Source: Sutterella wadsworthensis 2_1_59BFAA (GTDB lineage: Bacteria > Pseudomonadota > Gammaproteobacteria > Burkholderiales > Burkholderiaceae_F). Taken from it: a stretch of 64,000 nucleotides of DNA. Made by a program: the position numbers and the translations under genes. Shown here in pieces: positions 38,913 to 47,554 of the stretch (position 1 is the stretch's first letter; each line of letters starts with the position of its first letter). The stretch covers positions 141,455 through 205,454 of the forward strand of contig NZ_JH815514.1 in the NCBI RefSeq assembly GCF_000297775.1. The letters are read 5' to 3'. The notes below the pieces were generated by a model. It was not told the DNA's origin, made no database searches, and was given only the letters and a program-made list of their open reading frames with translations.

Positions 38913-40007
38913 ATGGGTTTGAAGTGTGGCATCGTAGGCCTTCCCAACGTCGGCAAGTCGACGATCTTCAATGCGCTTACCAAAGCCGGCATTGCTGCCG
39001 AAAACTATCCTTTCTGCACCATTGAACCGAACGTCGGCGTCGTTGAAGTTCCCGATCCCCGCCTGAAGGCGCTCTCCGAAATCGTTCATCCCGAACGCGT
39101 CGTCCCGGCCGCCGTCGAATTCGTCGACATCGCCGGCCTCGTCGCCGGCGCCAGCAAGGGCGAAGGCCTCGGCAACCAGTTCCTCGCCAACATCCGCGAG
39201 TGCGACGCCATCGCCCACATCGTCCGTTGCTTCACCGACGACAACATCGTTCACGTCTCCGGCAAGGTCGATCCGCTTGACGACATCAACGTCATCAACA
39301 CCGAACTCGCCCTCGCCGACCTTCAGACCGTCGAAAAGGCCCTCACCCGCTACAGCAAGCAGGCCCGCTCCGGCGGCGACAAGGAAGCCCTCAAGCTCGT
39401 GCTCGTGCTCGAGAAGCTCCTGCCCGCCCTCAACGAAGGCCGTGCCGCCCGTTCCGTGAAGCTCACGCCCGAAGAGATCGCCGTCGTGCGCCCGCTCTTC
39501 CTCCTCACGATCAAGCCGACGATGTACGTCGCCAACGTCGAGGACCACGGCTTTGAAAACAATCCGCTGCTCGACGCCGTGCGTGAATTCGCCGCCTCCG
39601 AGCACTCCCCCGTCGTGGCCGTCTGCGCCAAGACCGAGGCCGACATCGCCGACCTCGACGACGAGGACAAGGAAATGTTCCTCGCAGACATGGGCATGAC
39701 CGAACCTGGCCTCGACCGCGTCATCCGCGCGGGCTACGACCTGCTCGGCCTGCAAACCTACTTCACGGCCGGCGTCAAGGAAGTCCGCGCCTGGACGATC
39801 CACAAGGGCGACACCGCCCCGCAGGCCGCCGGCGTCATCCACACCGACTTCGAACGCGGCTTCATCCGCGCCCAGACGATCGCCTACGAAGACTTCATTG
39901 CCTTCAAGGGTGAAAAGGGCGCTCAGGAAGCCGGCAAGATGCGCGCCGAAGGCAAGGACTACATCGTTCAGGACGGCGACGTCATGAACTTCCTCTTCAA
40001 CGTCTGA
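38913..40007 (+). CDS. ychF: Ribosome-binding ATPase/GTPase YchF
   Basis: A 364-residue Obg-family P-loop protein (OLA1/YchF). Walker A is GLPNVGKST (9-17), switch II is [17 protein letters not shown], then a coiled-coil insertion. A C-terminal TGS domain (about 280-364) ends with the conserved [16 protein letters not shown]. YchF prefers ATP and binds ribosomes; it is linked to oxidative stress and leaderless translation. ychF next to pth is one of the most conserved bacterial gene pairs; here only the DUF523 gene separates them. Confidence 0.95.
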   Translation: MGLKCGIVGLPNVGKSTIFNALTKAGIAAENYPFCTIEPNVGVVEVPDPRLKALSEIVHPERVVPAAVEFVDIAGLVAGASKGEGLGNQFLANIRECDAIAHIVRCFTDDNIVHVSGKVDPLDDINVINTELALADLQTVEKALTRYSKQARSGGDKEALKLVLVLEKLLPALNEGRAARSVKLTPEEIAVVRPLFLLTIKPTMYVANVEDHGFENNPLLDAVREFAASEHSPVVAVCAKTEADIADLDDEDKEMFLADMGMTEPGLDRVIRAGYDLLGLQTYFTAGVKEVRAWTIHKGDTAPQAAGVIHTDFERGFIRAQTIAYEDFIAFKGEKGAQEAGKMRAEGKDYIVQDGDVMNFLFNV

Positions 40008-40032
40008 TCGTCGAAGACGCATCATGAACTTC

Positions 40033-40069
40033 AACGGGAGGCTGCCTTCGGGGCAGCCTCCCGTTTTCT
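40033..40069 (+). terminator. Terminator after ychF
   Basis: A perfect 14-bp stem (40033-40046 with 40052-40065) followed by a T-rich tail. Confidence 0.92.
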
Positions 40070-40123
40070 TTCCGTATGCCGTTATACTGAACGGCGTCCC
40101 AACAACTCCACAACCACGCTGTC

Positions 40124-40495
40124 ATGGCCACGACCTCCACAAAAAAGCGTCAGGAAATCGGAGAACGCCTCCGCCACGAACGCGAACGACTTGGCTATAC
40201 GAAGCAGCAGATCGCACAGCTGCTCGGCGTTCCAATCCCCGCCTACGAACGCTTCGAAAACGGCGACGACGATCCTGGCGTCTACCGCCTGCCCCGTCTT
40301 GCCGCCTGCGGCTTCGACGTCATGTTCATCATCACGGCCGAACGTCACGTGCCCGTGGCTGAGGAAAACGAACTTCTCTCGCGCTTTCGCGACCTCTCGC
40401 AGCGCGGCCGCGCGTCCATCTTCTCCACCATGGACGCACTCGAAAGGCTGGCGCCGAACCTCAAGCAGGAATTCCGCCGCCGCTTCAAGAACTGA
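40124..40495 (+). CDS. Small XRE-family DNA-binding regulator
   Basis: A 123-residue protein. The N-terminal lambda-repressor-like helix-turn-helix (about 10-65) reads IGERLRHERERLGYTKQQIAQLLGVPIPAYERFENG. The C-terminal half is helical with no recognisable ligand domain. A TATACT (about 40083-40088) could be the -10 of its promoter, directly after the ychF terminator. Targets are unknown; the divergence from typical phage repressors and its solitary position suggest a chromosomal regulator. The nearest downstream genes are ahpC-ahpF, but a terminator intervenes. Confidence 0.8.
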   Translation: MATTSTKKRQEIGERLRHERERLGYTKQQIAQLLGVPIPAYERFENGDDDPGVYRLPRLAACGFDVMFIITAERHVPVAEENELLSRFRDLSQRGRASIFSTMDALERLAPNLKQEFRRRFKN

Positions 40496-40500
40496 ACGAC

Positions 40501-40526
40501 TCCCGCCCCTCCAGGGCGGGATTTTT
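40501..40526 (+). terminator. Terminator after the XRE gene
   Basis: A perfect 8-bp GC stem (40501-40508 with 40514-40521) followed by five T. Confidence 0.88.
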
Positions 40527-40558
40527 CGATTCATCGCAATAGTTTTTTACTTATTCTG

Positions 40559-40587
40559 TTGACACGGGTATAAAAGTTAGCTAAGAT
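40559..40587 (+). promoter_or_regulatory. Sigma-70 promoter of ahpC
   Basis: A perfect TTGACA (40559-40564), a 17-base spacer and TAAGAT (40582-40587). The predicted start is near 40594, with a leader of about 50 bases. The spacer contains an ATAA-N7-CTAA element that loosely resembles half an OxyR site, but the match is weak. Confidence 0.8.
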
Positions 40588-40642
40588 AACCCCATCAACA
40601 AATGAGACTCCTTCTCACACGTCTCATACCGGAGTTAACAAA

Positions 40643-41206
40643 ATGTCCCTTCTGAACACTGAAATCCTTCCCTTCAAGGCCCAGGCCTACGCCAACGGCG
40701 AATTCGTCGAACTGACCGAAGCCTCCCTCAAGGGTCATTGGTCCGTCGTCTTCTTCTACCCGGCCGACTTCACGTTCGTCTGCCCGACGGAACTCGAAGA
40801 CCTCGCCGAAAACTACGCCGAATTCAAGTCCCTCGGCGTTGAGGTCTACGCCGTCTCCACGGACACGCACTTCACGCACAAGGCCTGGCATGAAAGCTCC
40901 GCCGCCGTGGGCAAGGTTCAGTTCCCGATGATCGGCGACCCGACCGCCACGCTCGCCCGCAACTTCCAGGTGCTCATCGAGGCCGACGGCCTTGCCGAGC
41001 GCGGCACGTTCGTGATCAATCCCGAAGGCAAGATCGTGATCATGGAACATCACGACGGCGGCATCGGCCGCGACGCCTCCGAACTCCTCCGCAAGGTGAA
41101 GGCCGCCCAGTACGTCGCCGCCAACCCCGGCCAGGTCTGCCCGGCCAAGTGGCAGCCGGGTGCCGCCACGCTGACGCCGTCCCTTGACCTCGTCGGCAAG
41201 ATCTAA
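40643..41206 (+). CDS. ahpC: Alkyl hydroperoxide reductase subunit C (peroxiredoxin)
   Basis: A 187-residue typical 2-Cys peroxiredoxin, the same length as E. coli AhpC. The peroxidatic Cys47 is in DFTFVCPTE and the resolving Cys166 in GQVCPAKW. It reduces hydrogen peroxide, organic peroxides and peroxynitrite and is regenerated by AhpF encoded next. It has a strong sigma-70-type promoter of its own and a GGAG Shine-Dalgarno. Confidence 0.96.
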   Translation: MSLLNTEILPFKAQAYANGEFVELTEASLKGHWSVVFFYPADFTFVCPTELEDLAENYAEFKSLGVEVYAVSTDTHFTHKAWHESSAAVGKVQFPMIGDPTATLARNFQVLIEADGLAERGTFVINPEGKIVIMEHHDGGIGRDASELLRKVKAAQYVAANPGQVCPAKWQPGAATLTPSLDLVGKI

Positions 41207-41227
41207 TCCAGCGATCGGCTGAAACAG

Positions 41228-41266
41228 ACAGGCCGCAGACCCATACGGTCGGCGGCCTGTTTCCTT
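41228..41266 (+). terminator. Stem-loop between ahpC and ahpF
   Basis: A perfect 9-bp stem (41228-41236 with 41252-41260) followed by TTCCTT. It probably lets only part of the transcripts continue into ahpF, giving more AhpC than AhpF. Confidence 0.6.
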
Positions 41267-41294
41267 ATCCTCAAAGCGAATGCCCTCATCCATC

Positions 41295-42845
41295 ATGCTT
41301 GACGCCAACATCAAAGCCCAGCTGCAGAGCTACTTCACCAAACTCCGCCGTCCCATCGTGCTCAAGGCCGCCCTTGACGGCTCGCAGGACGCCACCAACA
41401 TCGAGGCGCTCCTCAAGGAAGTCGCCGAGCTTTCGGACAAGATCTCCTACGAGGTCGAGTCCGACGCCTCCGTTCGCCGTCCCAGCTTCACAGTCGCCCC
41501 TCAGGGCGGTCACGAAGGCATTCGCTTCGCCTGCCTCCCGATGGGCCATGAATTCACGAGCTTCGTGCTCGCCCTTCTGCAGACGGGCGGCCATCCCGCC
41601 AAGATCTCCGACGAGGAGTCCCGCCAGATCGCAGCCCTCAAGGGCCCGCTCAACTTCGAGGTCTTCATCTCGCTCTCCTGCCACAACTGCCCTGAAGTCG
41701 TGCAGGCGCTTGACCTCATCTCGATCCTCAACCCGAACGCCACCGTCACCGTGATCGACGGAGCGCTCTTCCGCGAGGAGGCCGCAGGCCGCAACGTGAT
41801 GGCCGTTCCGACGGTCTTCCTCAACGGCCAGTCCTTCCTCTCCGGCCGCCGCGAGCTCTCCGAAATCCTCGCCAAGCTCGACACGTCCGTCGCCGAAGCG
41901 GCTCAGGCCTCGATCAGCGCCAAAGCCCCTTTTGACGTACTCGTTGTCGGCAGCGGCCCGGCGGGCAGCACGGCCGCCATCTACGCCGCCCGCAAGGGCC
42001 TGCGTACGGGCATCGTTGCCGACCGCCTCGGCGGCCAGGTGAACGAAACCGCCGACATCGAGAACTTCACGTCCATCCTCAAGACGGACGGCACCGCGCT
42101 CGCCGGCAACTTCACGGCGCATTTGAAGTCCTACGACATCGACATCATCACCCCGCACTCCGTCGCAAAGATCGAACGCGAGGGCGACATGTGGAGGCTC
42201 GTGCTCGAAAACGGCTCCGAACTCCGCTCCAAGACCATCATCGCCGCCTCCGGCGCCCGATGGAAGCAGCTTGAAGTGCCCGGCGAAGAGGAATTCAAGG
42301 GCCGCGGCGTGGCCTACTGCCCGCACTGCGACGGCCCGCTCTTCAAGGGCAAGCGCGTCGCCGTGGTCGGCGGCGGCAACTCCGGCGTCGAGGCCGCCAT
42401 CGACCTCGCCGGCATTGCCTCCTCTGTCGTGCTTCTGCAGCGCGGCTCCGAGCTCACCGCCGACAAGGTGCTTCAGGAAAAGCTCCTCTCGCTCCCGAAC
42501 GTCACCGTCAAGTACCGTGCCAGCACCTCCAAGCTCACGGGCTCGAACAAGCTTGAAAAGCTCTTCTACCTCAACAGGGAAACGGGCGAGACCGAATCCA
42601 TCGACGTCGACGGCTGCTTCGTGCAGATCGGCCTCAAGCCCAACACCGAATGGCTTGACGGCGCTGTCGAGCTCAACGCGTACGGCGAAGTCGCCGTCTC
42701 CGACCGCTGCACGACGTCGGCCCCCGGTCTCTTTGCCGCCGGCGACTGCACCTCGGTTCCCTACAAGCAGATCGTCATCGCCCTCGGCGAAGGCGCCAAG
42801 GCCTCTCTGAGCGCCTTCGACTACCTGATCCGTCAGGGCGCCTGA
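41295..42845 (+). CDS. ahpF: Alkyl hydroperoxide reductase subunit F
   Basis: A 516-residue flavoprotein that passes electrons from NADH to AhpC. An N-terminal tandem thioredoxin-like domain has Cys129-x2-Cys132. This start gives exactly the E. coli numbering, which is why I prefer ATG 41295 over ATG 41280. The FAD motif VVGSGPAGSTAAI, redox pair YCPHC (Cys342/Cys345), NADH motif VVGGGNSGVEAA and C-terminal GLFAAGDCT follow. It is downstream of ahpC with a stem-loop between. Confidence 0.96.
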   Translation: MLDANIKAQLQSYFTKLRRPIVLKAALDGSQDATNIEALLKEVAELSDKISYEVESDASVRRPSFTVAPQGGHEGIRFACLPMGHEFTSFVLALLQTGGHPAKISDEESRQIAALKGPLNFEVFISLSCHNCPEVVQALDLISILNPNATVTVIDGALFREEAAGRNVMAVPTVFLNGQSFLSGRRELSEILAKLDTSVAEAAQASISAKAPFDVLVVGSGPAGSTAAIYAARKGLRTGIVADRLGGQVNETADIENFTSILKTDGTALAGNFTAHLKSYDIDIITPHSVAKIEREGDMWRLVLENGSELRSKTIIAASGARWKQLEVPGEEEFKGRGVAYCPHCDGPLFKGKRVAVVGGGNSGVEAAIDLAGIASSVVLLQRGSELTADKVLQEKLLSLPNVTVKYRASTSKLTGSNKLEKLFYLNRETGETESIDVDGCFVQIGLKPNTEWLDGAVELNAYGEVAVSDRCTTSAPGLFAAGDCTSVPYKQIVIALGEGAKASLSAFDYLIRQGA

Positions 42846-42870
42846 CGACACGATCACTTTCTCCCTGAAA

Positions 42871-42902
42871 GGGGACGGGCCTGCGCCCGTCCCCATTTCT
42901 TT
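42871..42902 (+). terminator. Terminator after ahpF
   Basis: A perfect 10-bp GC stem (42871-42880 with 42885-42894) and ATTTCTTTT. Confidence 0.9.
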
Positions 42903-42947
42903 TGTGGCACACTTGTTCGCGCAAAGACTCAAAGAGAGGATTCCGCC

Positions 42948-45092
42948 ATGCGCTATGTGCGCTCATTCCTGCTTGCCCTCACCACGCTCGCCTTCTTCCT
43001 GCTGGTGCTCGTCGCCGGCCTTTACGTCTTCATCACGCCCGAACGCGTCTCCGCCCGTCTGGCCAACACGCTCTCGCATCATCTCGGGCTGAAGATCGAA
43101 ATGGCCAAACTGCACATCGACACCCGCCTGCCGAGCCTGAAGTTCACCGTCAAGGACGCCGTTCTCACCAGCGCCGACGGCGCCGTCCGCGGCAGCGTGC
43201 CCTCCGCCACGATCAGGCTTCATCCGCTTGCACTCTTCACGCGCAGCCCCCGCATCTCCGAGATCACGACCGCCGACGGCTCGCTCACCTTCGGCAACAC
43301 GTCTCCCGAAGACGTTCGCGCCTGGATCGAAGGCACGGTCAAGCCGCTTGCCTTCAACGTCGACCACCTCGTCGTTCACAGGGGCGCCGTCTACTTCTCC
43401 GATCCCCTGACGGGACCCGAACCCTGGGCATACGTCAACAACGCCTCCGTCTCGATCAGCAACCTGAGCGAAGCGGGTGCCGCCTACAGCCTCAACGGCG
43501 TCATCAAGCTTCCCGAAATGCTCGGCAGCGCCGAACTCCGCGGCATCACCGACTGGTCCCGAGGCCTTCTTGAAGCCAGAACCGAACAGCTCGACGCCTC
43601 CTTCAAGGGTGAAGTCCGCGGCCGCCGCACCGAATTCGCAGGGCACGCTGACAGGATCGCACTGACGCGCGAAAACGCCTCGCTCTCCAATGTCGCCGCC
43701 TCCCTGAAGCGCGGTGAAGAGACGCTGCTCGAGCTTTCCTCCCCCGCCGTCACGCTCGACAGGCACACGCTTGACACCCCCGTCCTGACGACGGCCCTCA
43801 CCGTCATGTCCCCCGAAGGCTCCCTGACCCTTTCCGCCTCCTCGGCCCTCAAAGCCGACTTCGGTGCACGTCGCCTCGAGGCTCCGTCCATCACGGTCGC
43901 CGCAAGCGAAAGGGCCGCAGGCGCAACGACCGCCTCGAATGCCGGCTCCCTTACGGGCAGCCTTCTCTGGAACGCCTCTTCGGGCGAGGGACGCGCCGAA
44001 TTCGACGGCACTCTTCAGGGCACGCCCGTTACGCTGGACCTGTCCGTCTCGAACGCCGTGCCCTTCACGGCCGACCGTGCGTTCTTCCCGCACAAGTTTG
44101 CGGCAATCCCCCGTCTCACGGGACGCGTATCCCTTGGAGAAATCGCCCTCAAGACAGCCGTCGGCCTGATGTCCTCCGAAACGCTCCTCAAGGACGTCGA
44201 GTCGGCCGTGGACTTCAACGTCATGCTCAAGTCTCCCCATGCAGGCAGGCATGAAGCGACCGGACGTCTCATCACCGCCGCAGGCAAGGCCTACGTGGTC
44301 GACGGCAGCCTGAAGCTTCCCTCCGCGCCCGTTCCCTTCGACGCCGACCTTGCCGCAGACGGCACCTGGCACATCCGCAGCCAGTGGAGCGGCGTTGACG
44401 CAGGAGACCTTCTCCCCTCCATCCTGAGCGGTCCTCTCTCGGGATCGCTCGACGCCTCCGGGCAGCTCAAGGACGCCTCGAAGAGCGTCGCCGAAGTCAG
44501 GCTTGAGGCACGCGACGGCGAGTTCCTCGGCGCCGACCTCGAGCAGGCCTCGAAAATCATGCGTGAAGTCCAGCCCGAGGCCCTTCCCACAAGCGCCTTC
44601 CTGCGCGCAAGCCGCACGGCCTTCACCGCGCTATCCTGCGAACTCTCCCTCAACGGCGGCGCTTGGACCGTCAGGAACGGTTCGGCCGAAGGCTCGAACT
44701 GGAAGGCCGCCTTCACGGGCGCCTACGGACACATCGACGGCCGCGTCGACTTCACCACCGACAATGGCTCCGCCTTCTTCACGATGCCCGCCCGCATCCA
44801 GGCCGACCCCGTCCTCTGGACGCCAGACTGGACGGCCGCCCACGCCTCCGCCCGCGAACACGTCGGCGAGCTGCCCTGGACGGCCGGCAACTTCAAGGAC
44901 CGCCTCCGTCAGGGACTTGAAAACTGGTGGAACAACCTCGATGCGTCCGAGCTGAAGCTCCCCGAATTCAACACCGAGGACTTCAGCCTCCCCGAGTTCA
45001 GGCTGCCCGACATCGAGCTTCCCGACTGGGCGAATGAATTCATCGGCAAAGAAAAGGCGCCGGAAAACTCCGACGCTCGCAACCCCGTCTGA
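42948..45092 (+). CDS. AsmA-like envelope protein
   Basis: A 714-residue protein with one N-terminal membrane helix (about 7-28) and a long periplasmic beta-rich region. The first 150 residues match AsmA-type domains (HHLGLKIEMAKLHIDTRLPSLKFTVKDAVL). AsmA-like proteins (AsmA, TamB, YhdP) are thought to carry phospholipids across the periplasm; this is family knowledge, not shown here. Residues 671-694 carry four LP[ED]-x units (LPEF, LPEF, LPDI, LPDW), an unusual amphipathic tail. It is a single gene between the ahpF terminator and the convergent ferredoxin gene. Confidence 0.8.
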   Translation: MRYVRSFLLALTTLAFFLLVLVAGLYVFITPERVSARLANTLSHHLGLKIEMAKLHIDTRLPSLKFTVKDAVLTSADGAVRGSVPSATIRLHPLALFTRSPRISEITTADGSLTFGNTSPEDVRAWIEGTVKPLAFNVDHLVVHRGAVYFSDPLTGPEPWAYVNNASVSISNLSEAGAAYSLNGVIKLPEMLGSAELRGITDWSRGLLEARTEQLDASFKGEVRGRRTEFAGHADRIALTRENASLSNVAASLKRGEETLLELSSPAVTLDRHTLDTPVLTTALTVMSPEGSLTLSASSALKADFGARRLEAPSITVAASERAAGATTASNAGSLTGSLLWNASSGEGRAEFDGTLQGTPVTLDLSVSNAVPFTADRAFFPHKFAAIPRLTGRVSLGEIALKTAVGLMSSETLLKDVESAVDFNVMLKSPHAGRHEATGRLITAAGKAYVVDGSLKLPSAPVPFDADLAADGTWHIRSQWSGVDAGDLLPSILSGPLSGSLDASGQLKDASKSVAEVRLEARDGEFLGADLEQASKIMREVQPEALPTSAFLRASRTAFTALSCELSLNGGAWTVRNGSAEGSNWKAAFTGAYGHIDGRVDFTTDNGSAFFTMPARIQADPVLWTPDWTAAHASAREHVGELPWTAGNFKDRLRQGLENWWNNLDASELKLPEFNTEDFSLPEFRLPDIELPDWANEFIGKEKAPENSDARNPV

Positions 45093-45098
45093 CGAACG

Positions 45099-45386
45099 TT
45101 ACAAGCCCGTCACCTTCATCGCCGCCTCCACCCGCTTTCTGAGCTCGAGGCGGCGATGCTTTTCAAGCAGCATCTCCCTTGTTTCAGGACGGCGGGGATT
45201 GGGCACGATGCACTCGCTCACAGGGCAAAGCTCCCTGCACTTGGGCTCGTCAAAGAAGCCCGCGCACTCCGTGCAGCGGCCGCCGCGGATGCGAAAGACG
45301 CCGTTGTCCTCCACAATGGCCTCGTTGGGGCATTCCGGCAGGCAGACGCCGCAGGAAATGCATTCGTCAGTAATCATCAGCGCCAT
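45099..45386 (-). CDS. YfhL-type 2[4Fe-4S] ferredoxin
   Basis: A 95-residue ferredoxin. The first cluster motif is C-x2-C-x2-C-x3-CP (CISCGVCLPECP). The second is C-x2-C-x8-C-x3-C (CTECAGFFDEPKCRELC), the longer loop typical of the YfhL/Allochromatium-type low-potential ferredoxins. A C-terminal helical tail (about 65-95) is also characteristic. The start is the second of two adjacent ATGs, six bases after AAGGAG; this Shine-Dalgarno overlaps the coaD stop. rsmD-coaD-ferredoxin is a common betaproteobacterial operon. Confidence 0.92.
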   Translation of the reverse strand: MALMITDECISCGVCLPECPNEAIVEDNGVFRIRGGRCTECAGFFDEPKCRELCPVSECIVPNPRRPETREMLLEKHRRLELRKRVEAAMKVTGL

Positions 45387-45389
45387 CAT

Positions 45390-45881
45390 CTACTCCTTCT
45401 TGTCAGCGCATGCCTCAATCAGTGCCTCGAGCACCTCGGGCGTCACGAAGCGGGCCGCATCCTTCGGCGAGAGCTGTGCAATCTCCCTGACGAAGGTCCC
45501 ACTCACGAACTGGTACTGATCCGAAGGCGTCAGAAAGATCGTCTCGACGTCCGGCATCAGCTGCCGGTTCATGCCAGCCATTTGAAATTCATACTCAAAG
45601 TCACTCACGGCCCTCGCGCCGCGAATAATCACGCCCGCACCGCAGGCGGCGACGAAGTCCTTGAGCAACCCGTCGAAGGGCTGCACCGTCACGTTTTCGA
45701 ACTCCCTGCAGATCCCGCGGGCAAGAGCCACGCGGGTTTCGAGCGAAAGCATCGGACGCTTCTTGCGACTTTCCGCAACGCCCACCACCACATGATCGAA
45801 GATGCGGGAGGCGCGCCTCACGAGATCAACGTGCCCGTTCGTCATGGGATCGAACGTGCCCGGATAGACTGCCGTCGTCAT
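45390..45881 (-). CDS. coaD: Pantetheine-phosphate adenylyltransferase
   Basis: A 163-residue enzyme for the penultimate step of coenzyme A synthesis. It shows the nucleotidyltransferase motif [12 protein letters not shown], the conserved [12 protein letters not shown] and the C-terminal [10 protein letters not shown]. Length is standard (about 160). It overlaps rsmD by four bases and abuts the ferredoxin gene. Confidence 0.96.
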   Translation of the reverse strand: MTTAVYPGTFDPMTNGHVDLVRRASRIFDHVVVGVAESRKKRPMLSLETRVALARGICREFENVTVQPFDGLLKDFVAACGAGVIIRGARAVSDFEYEFQMAGMNRQLMPDVETIFLTPSDQYQFVSGTFVREIAQLSPKDAARFVTPEVLEALIEACADKKE

Positions 45882-46570
45882 TTCCTGCTCCTCTTCTCTT
45901 CCTTGGACAGGCGTACGAGCCCCGCCATGCCGCTTCCCGCTTTGGCAAGCAGCTCGAAGCGCACGGCGCCCGCACTGCCCGAGCGCACGCGGACGACGCC
46001 GAGGGACTCGAGCGCCTCGTCGGAGAGCAGCTCCGTCGGCGACTCCACGTAGAGAAGGCCCTCTTCCTTGAGCGCCCCGAGCGCGGCGCGTGCGGCCTTC
46101 ACCTGCATGTCGAGACTGAAGGGCGGATCGATGAAGATCACGTCATAGCTTCGGGGCGCGTCCTGCAGAAAGCGGAAGGCATCGGCCACGCGCGCCTGCT
46201 TGTGATCGTCGGCACTGAGTCGCGTGAGCGCCTGGCGGATTCCCGCAATGCCCTGGCGATGGATATCAAGCCAGTCGACGTAATCCGCACCCCTGCTCGC
46301 GGCCTCCAGCCCCATGGCGCCGGAACCGGCAAACATGTCGAGCGCATCGCATCCCTCGAGGGTTCCGAAGAGGTGCGTGAGCCAGTCGAAGACGGTCTCC
46401 CTCACACGCTCGGAAGTGGGGCGAAGCCCTTCGGCACAAGCAACGGGAACGACGCTGCGCTTCCACTTGCCTGACACAATTCGTACGCTTCCCGCTCCCC
46501 GAACGGGCGCGGGCGTTGCTAAACTTGAGTTACTTGCGCCCAGGCGCCTTGAATTCTTTCGAACTGCCAT
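45878..46570 (-). CDS. rsmD: 16S rRNA (guanine(966)-N(2))-methyltransferase
   Basis: A 230-residue SAM-dependent methyltransferase. It shows [25 protein letters not shown], the SAM-binding [18 protein letters not shown] and catalytic IDPPF. It modifies G966 of 16S rRNA. The N-terminal 25 residues are a low-conservation extension, and an internal start cannot be excluded. It is divergent from ftsY with only 9 bases between the two ATGs. Confidence 0.92.
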   Translation of the reverse strand: MAVRKNSRRLGASNSSLATPAPVRGAGSVRIVSGKWKRSVVPVACAEGLRPTSERVRETVFDWLTHLFGTLEGCDALDMFAGSGAMGLEAASRGADYVDWLDIHRQGIAGIRQALTRLSADDHKQARVADAFRFLQDAPRSYDVIFIDPPFSLDMQVKAARAALGALKEEGLLYVESPTELLSDEALESLGVVRVRSGSAGAVRFELLAKAGSGMAGLVRLSKEEKRSRK

Positions 46571-46579
46571 TAGAGAAAT

Positions 46580-47530
46580 ATGACTGGATCTTCCGAGGGA
46601 TGGTTTTCCCGATTAAAAAATGGTCTTGCCAGAACGCGCGTCAATATCGTCGGCCTGTTTTCGGGCGGCGTGATCGACGACGACTTTCTTGAAGAGCTCG
46701 AATACGCACTGATCACGGCCGACGTCGGCGTGCAGGCGTCGACTCGTATCCTACAACGTTTGCGCGACACCATTAAGCTCAAGGGCCTCAAAACGCAGGA
46801 CGAAGTTCGCCTTGCACTTCGAGATGAAATCGCCCGCATGCTCGCGCCGGCGCAGCGCGAGCTCGACATCGAGCAGGCGCATCCCCTCGTCATCATGATG
46901 ACGGGCGTCAACGGCGCAGGCAAGACCACCTCCATCGGCAAGATCTCCAAGTACCTGAGCCAGCGCGGCAAGAGCGTCCTACTCGCCGCAGGCGACACGT
47001 TCCGAGCCGCCGCCCGCGAACAGCTCGCCGTCTGGGGCGACCGCAACCAGATCGAAGTCATCGCCCAGCAGGGCGGCGATCCTGCCGCAGTCGTCTTCGA
47101 CGCCGTGAGCGCAGGCAAGGCGCGCGGCACCGACGTCGTCATCGCCGACACCGCCGGCCGCCTGCCCACCCAGATCAACCTCATGGAAGAGTTGCGCCGA
47201 ATCCGCCGCGCCCAGGACAAGGCCATGACCGGCGCTCCGCACGAGGCGATTCTCGTCGTCGACGGCACCAATGGTCAGAACGCGCTTACCCAGGTGAAGG
47301 CCTTCGACGCCGCGGTCGGCCTGACCGGCCTCATCGTCACGAAACTCGACGGCACCGCCAAGGGCGGCGTGCTCGTCGCCATTACACAAATGCGTCCCGA
47401 AAATCCCCTGCCGATCTACTTCATCGGCGTGGGCGAAGCCATCGACGACCTGCAGCCCTTCAATGCGGTGCAGTTCGCCAATGCGCTCGTCGGACTCGAT
47501 CCCAACACTCCCGCTACAGCCCCGGAATAA
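46580..47530 (+). CDS. ftsY: Signal recognition particle receptor FtsY
   Basis: A 316-residue SRP GTPase that docks translating ribosomes at the membrane. The N domain (about 10-95) is followed by the G domain: G1 GVNGAGKT (109-116), the insertion-box region DTFRAAAREQL, G3 DTAGRLPTQ, G4 TKLDGTAKGG. The acidic A domain of E. coli FtsY (497 residues) is missing, so this is a short NG-type receptor; a basic N-terminal helix (WFSRLKNGLARTR) may serve membrane binding. A Ppx-like phosphatase gene follows 24 bases later. Confidence 0.94.
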   Translation: MTGSSEGWFSRLKNGLARTRVNIVGLFSGGVIDDDFLEELEYALITADVGVQASTRILQRLRDTIKLKGLKTQDEVRLALRDEIARMLAPAQRELDIEQAHPLVIMMTGVNGAGKTTSIGKISKYLSQRGKSVLLAAGDTFRAAAREQLAVWGDRNQIEVIAQQGGDPAAVVFDAVSAGKARGTDVVIADTAGRLPTQINLMEELRRIRRAQDKAMTGAPHEAILVVDGTNGQNALTQVKAFDAAVGLTGLIVTKLDGTAKGGVLVAITQMRPENPLPIYFIGVGEAIDDLQPFNAVQFANALVGLDPNTPATAPE

Positions 47531-47554
47531 TCAATTAAAAATGGAGCACACAAG

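Noticed and set aside
40565-40585. An OxyR-like half-site in the ahpC promoter spacer
   Set aside because: Only about 7 of 10 defined positions match, and it lies between -35 and -10, an unlikely place for OxyR activation. Not called.
42905-42922. A TGGCAC element before the AsmA-like gene, resembling a sigma-54 site
   Set aside because: The GG and GC are 11 bases apart and the -12 element reads TTCGC instead of TTGC, so it fails the strict spacing rule.
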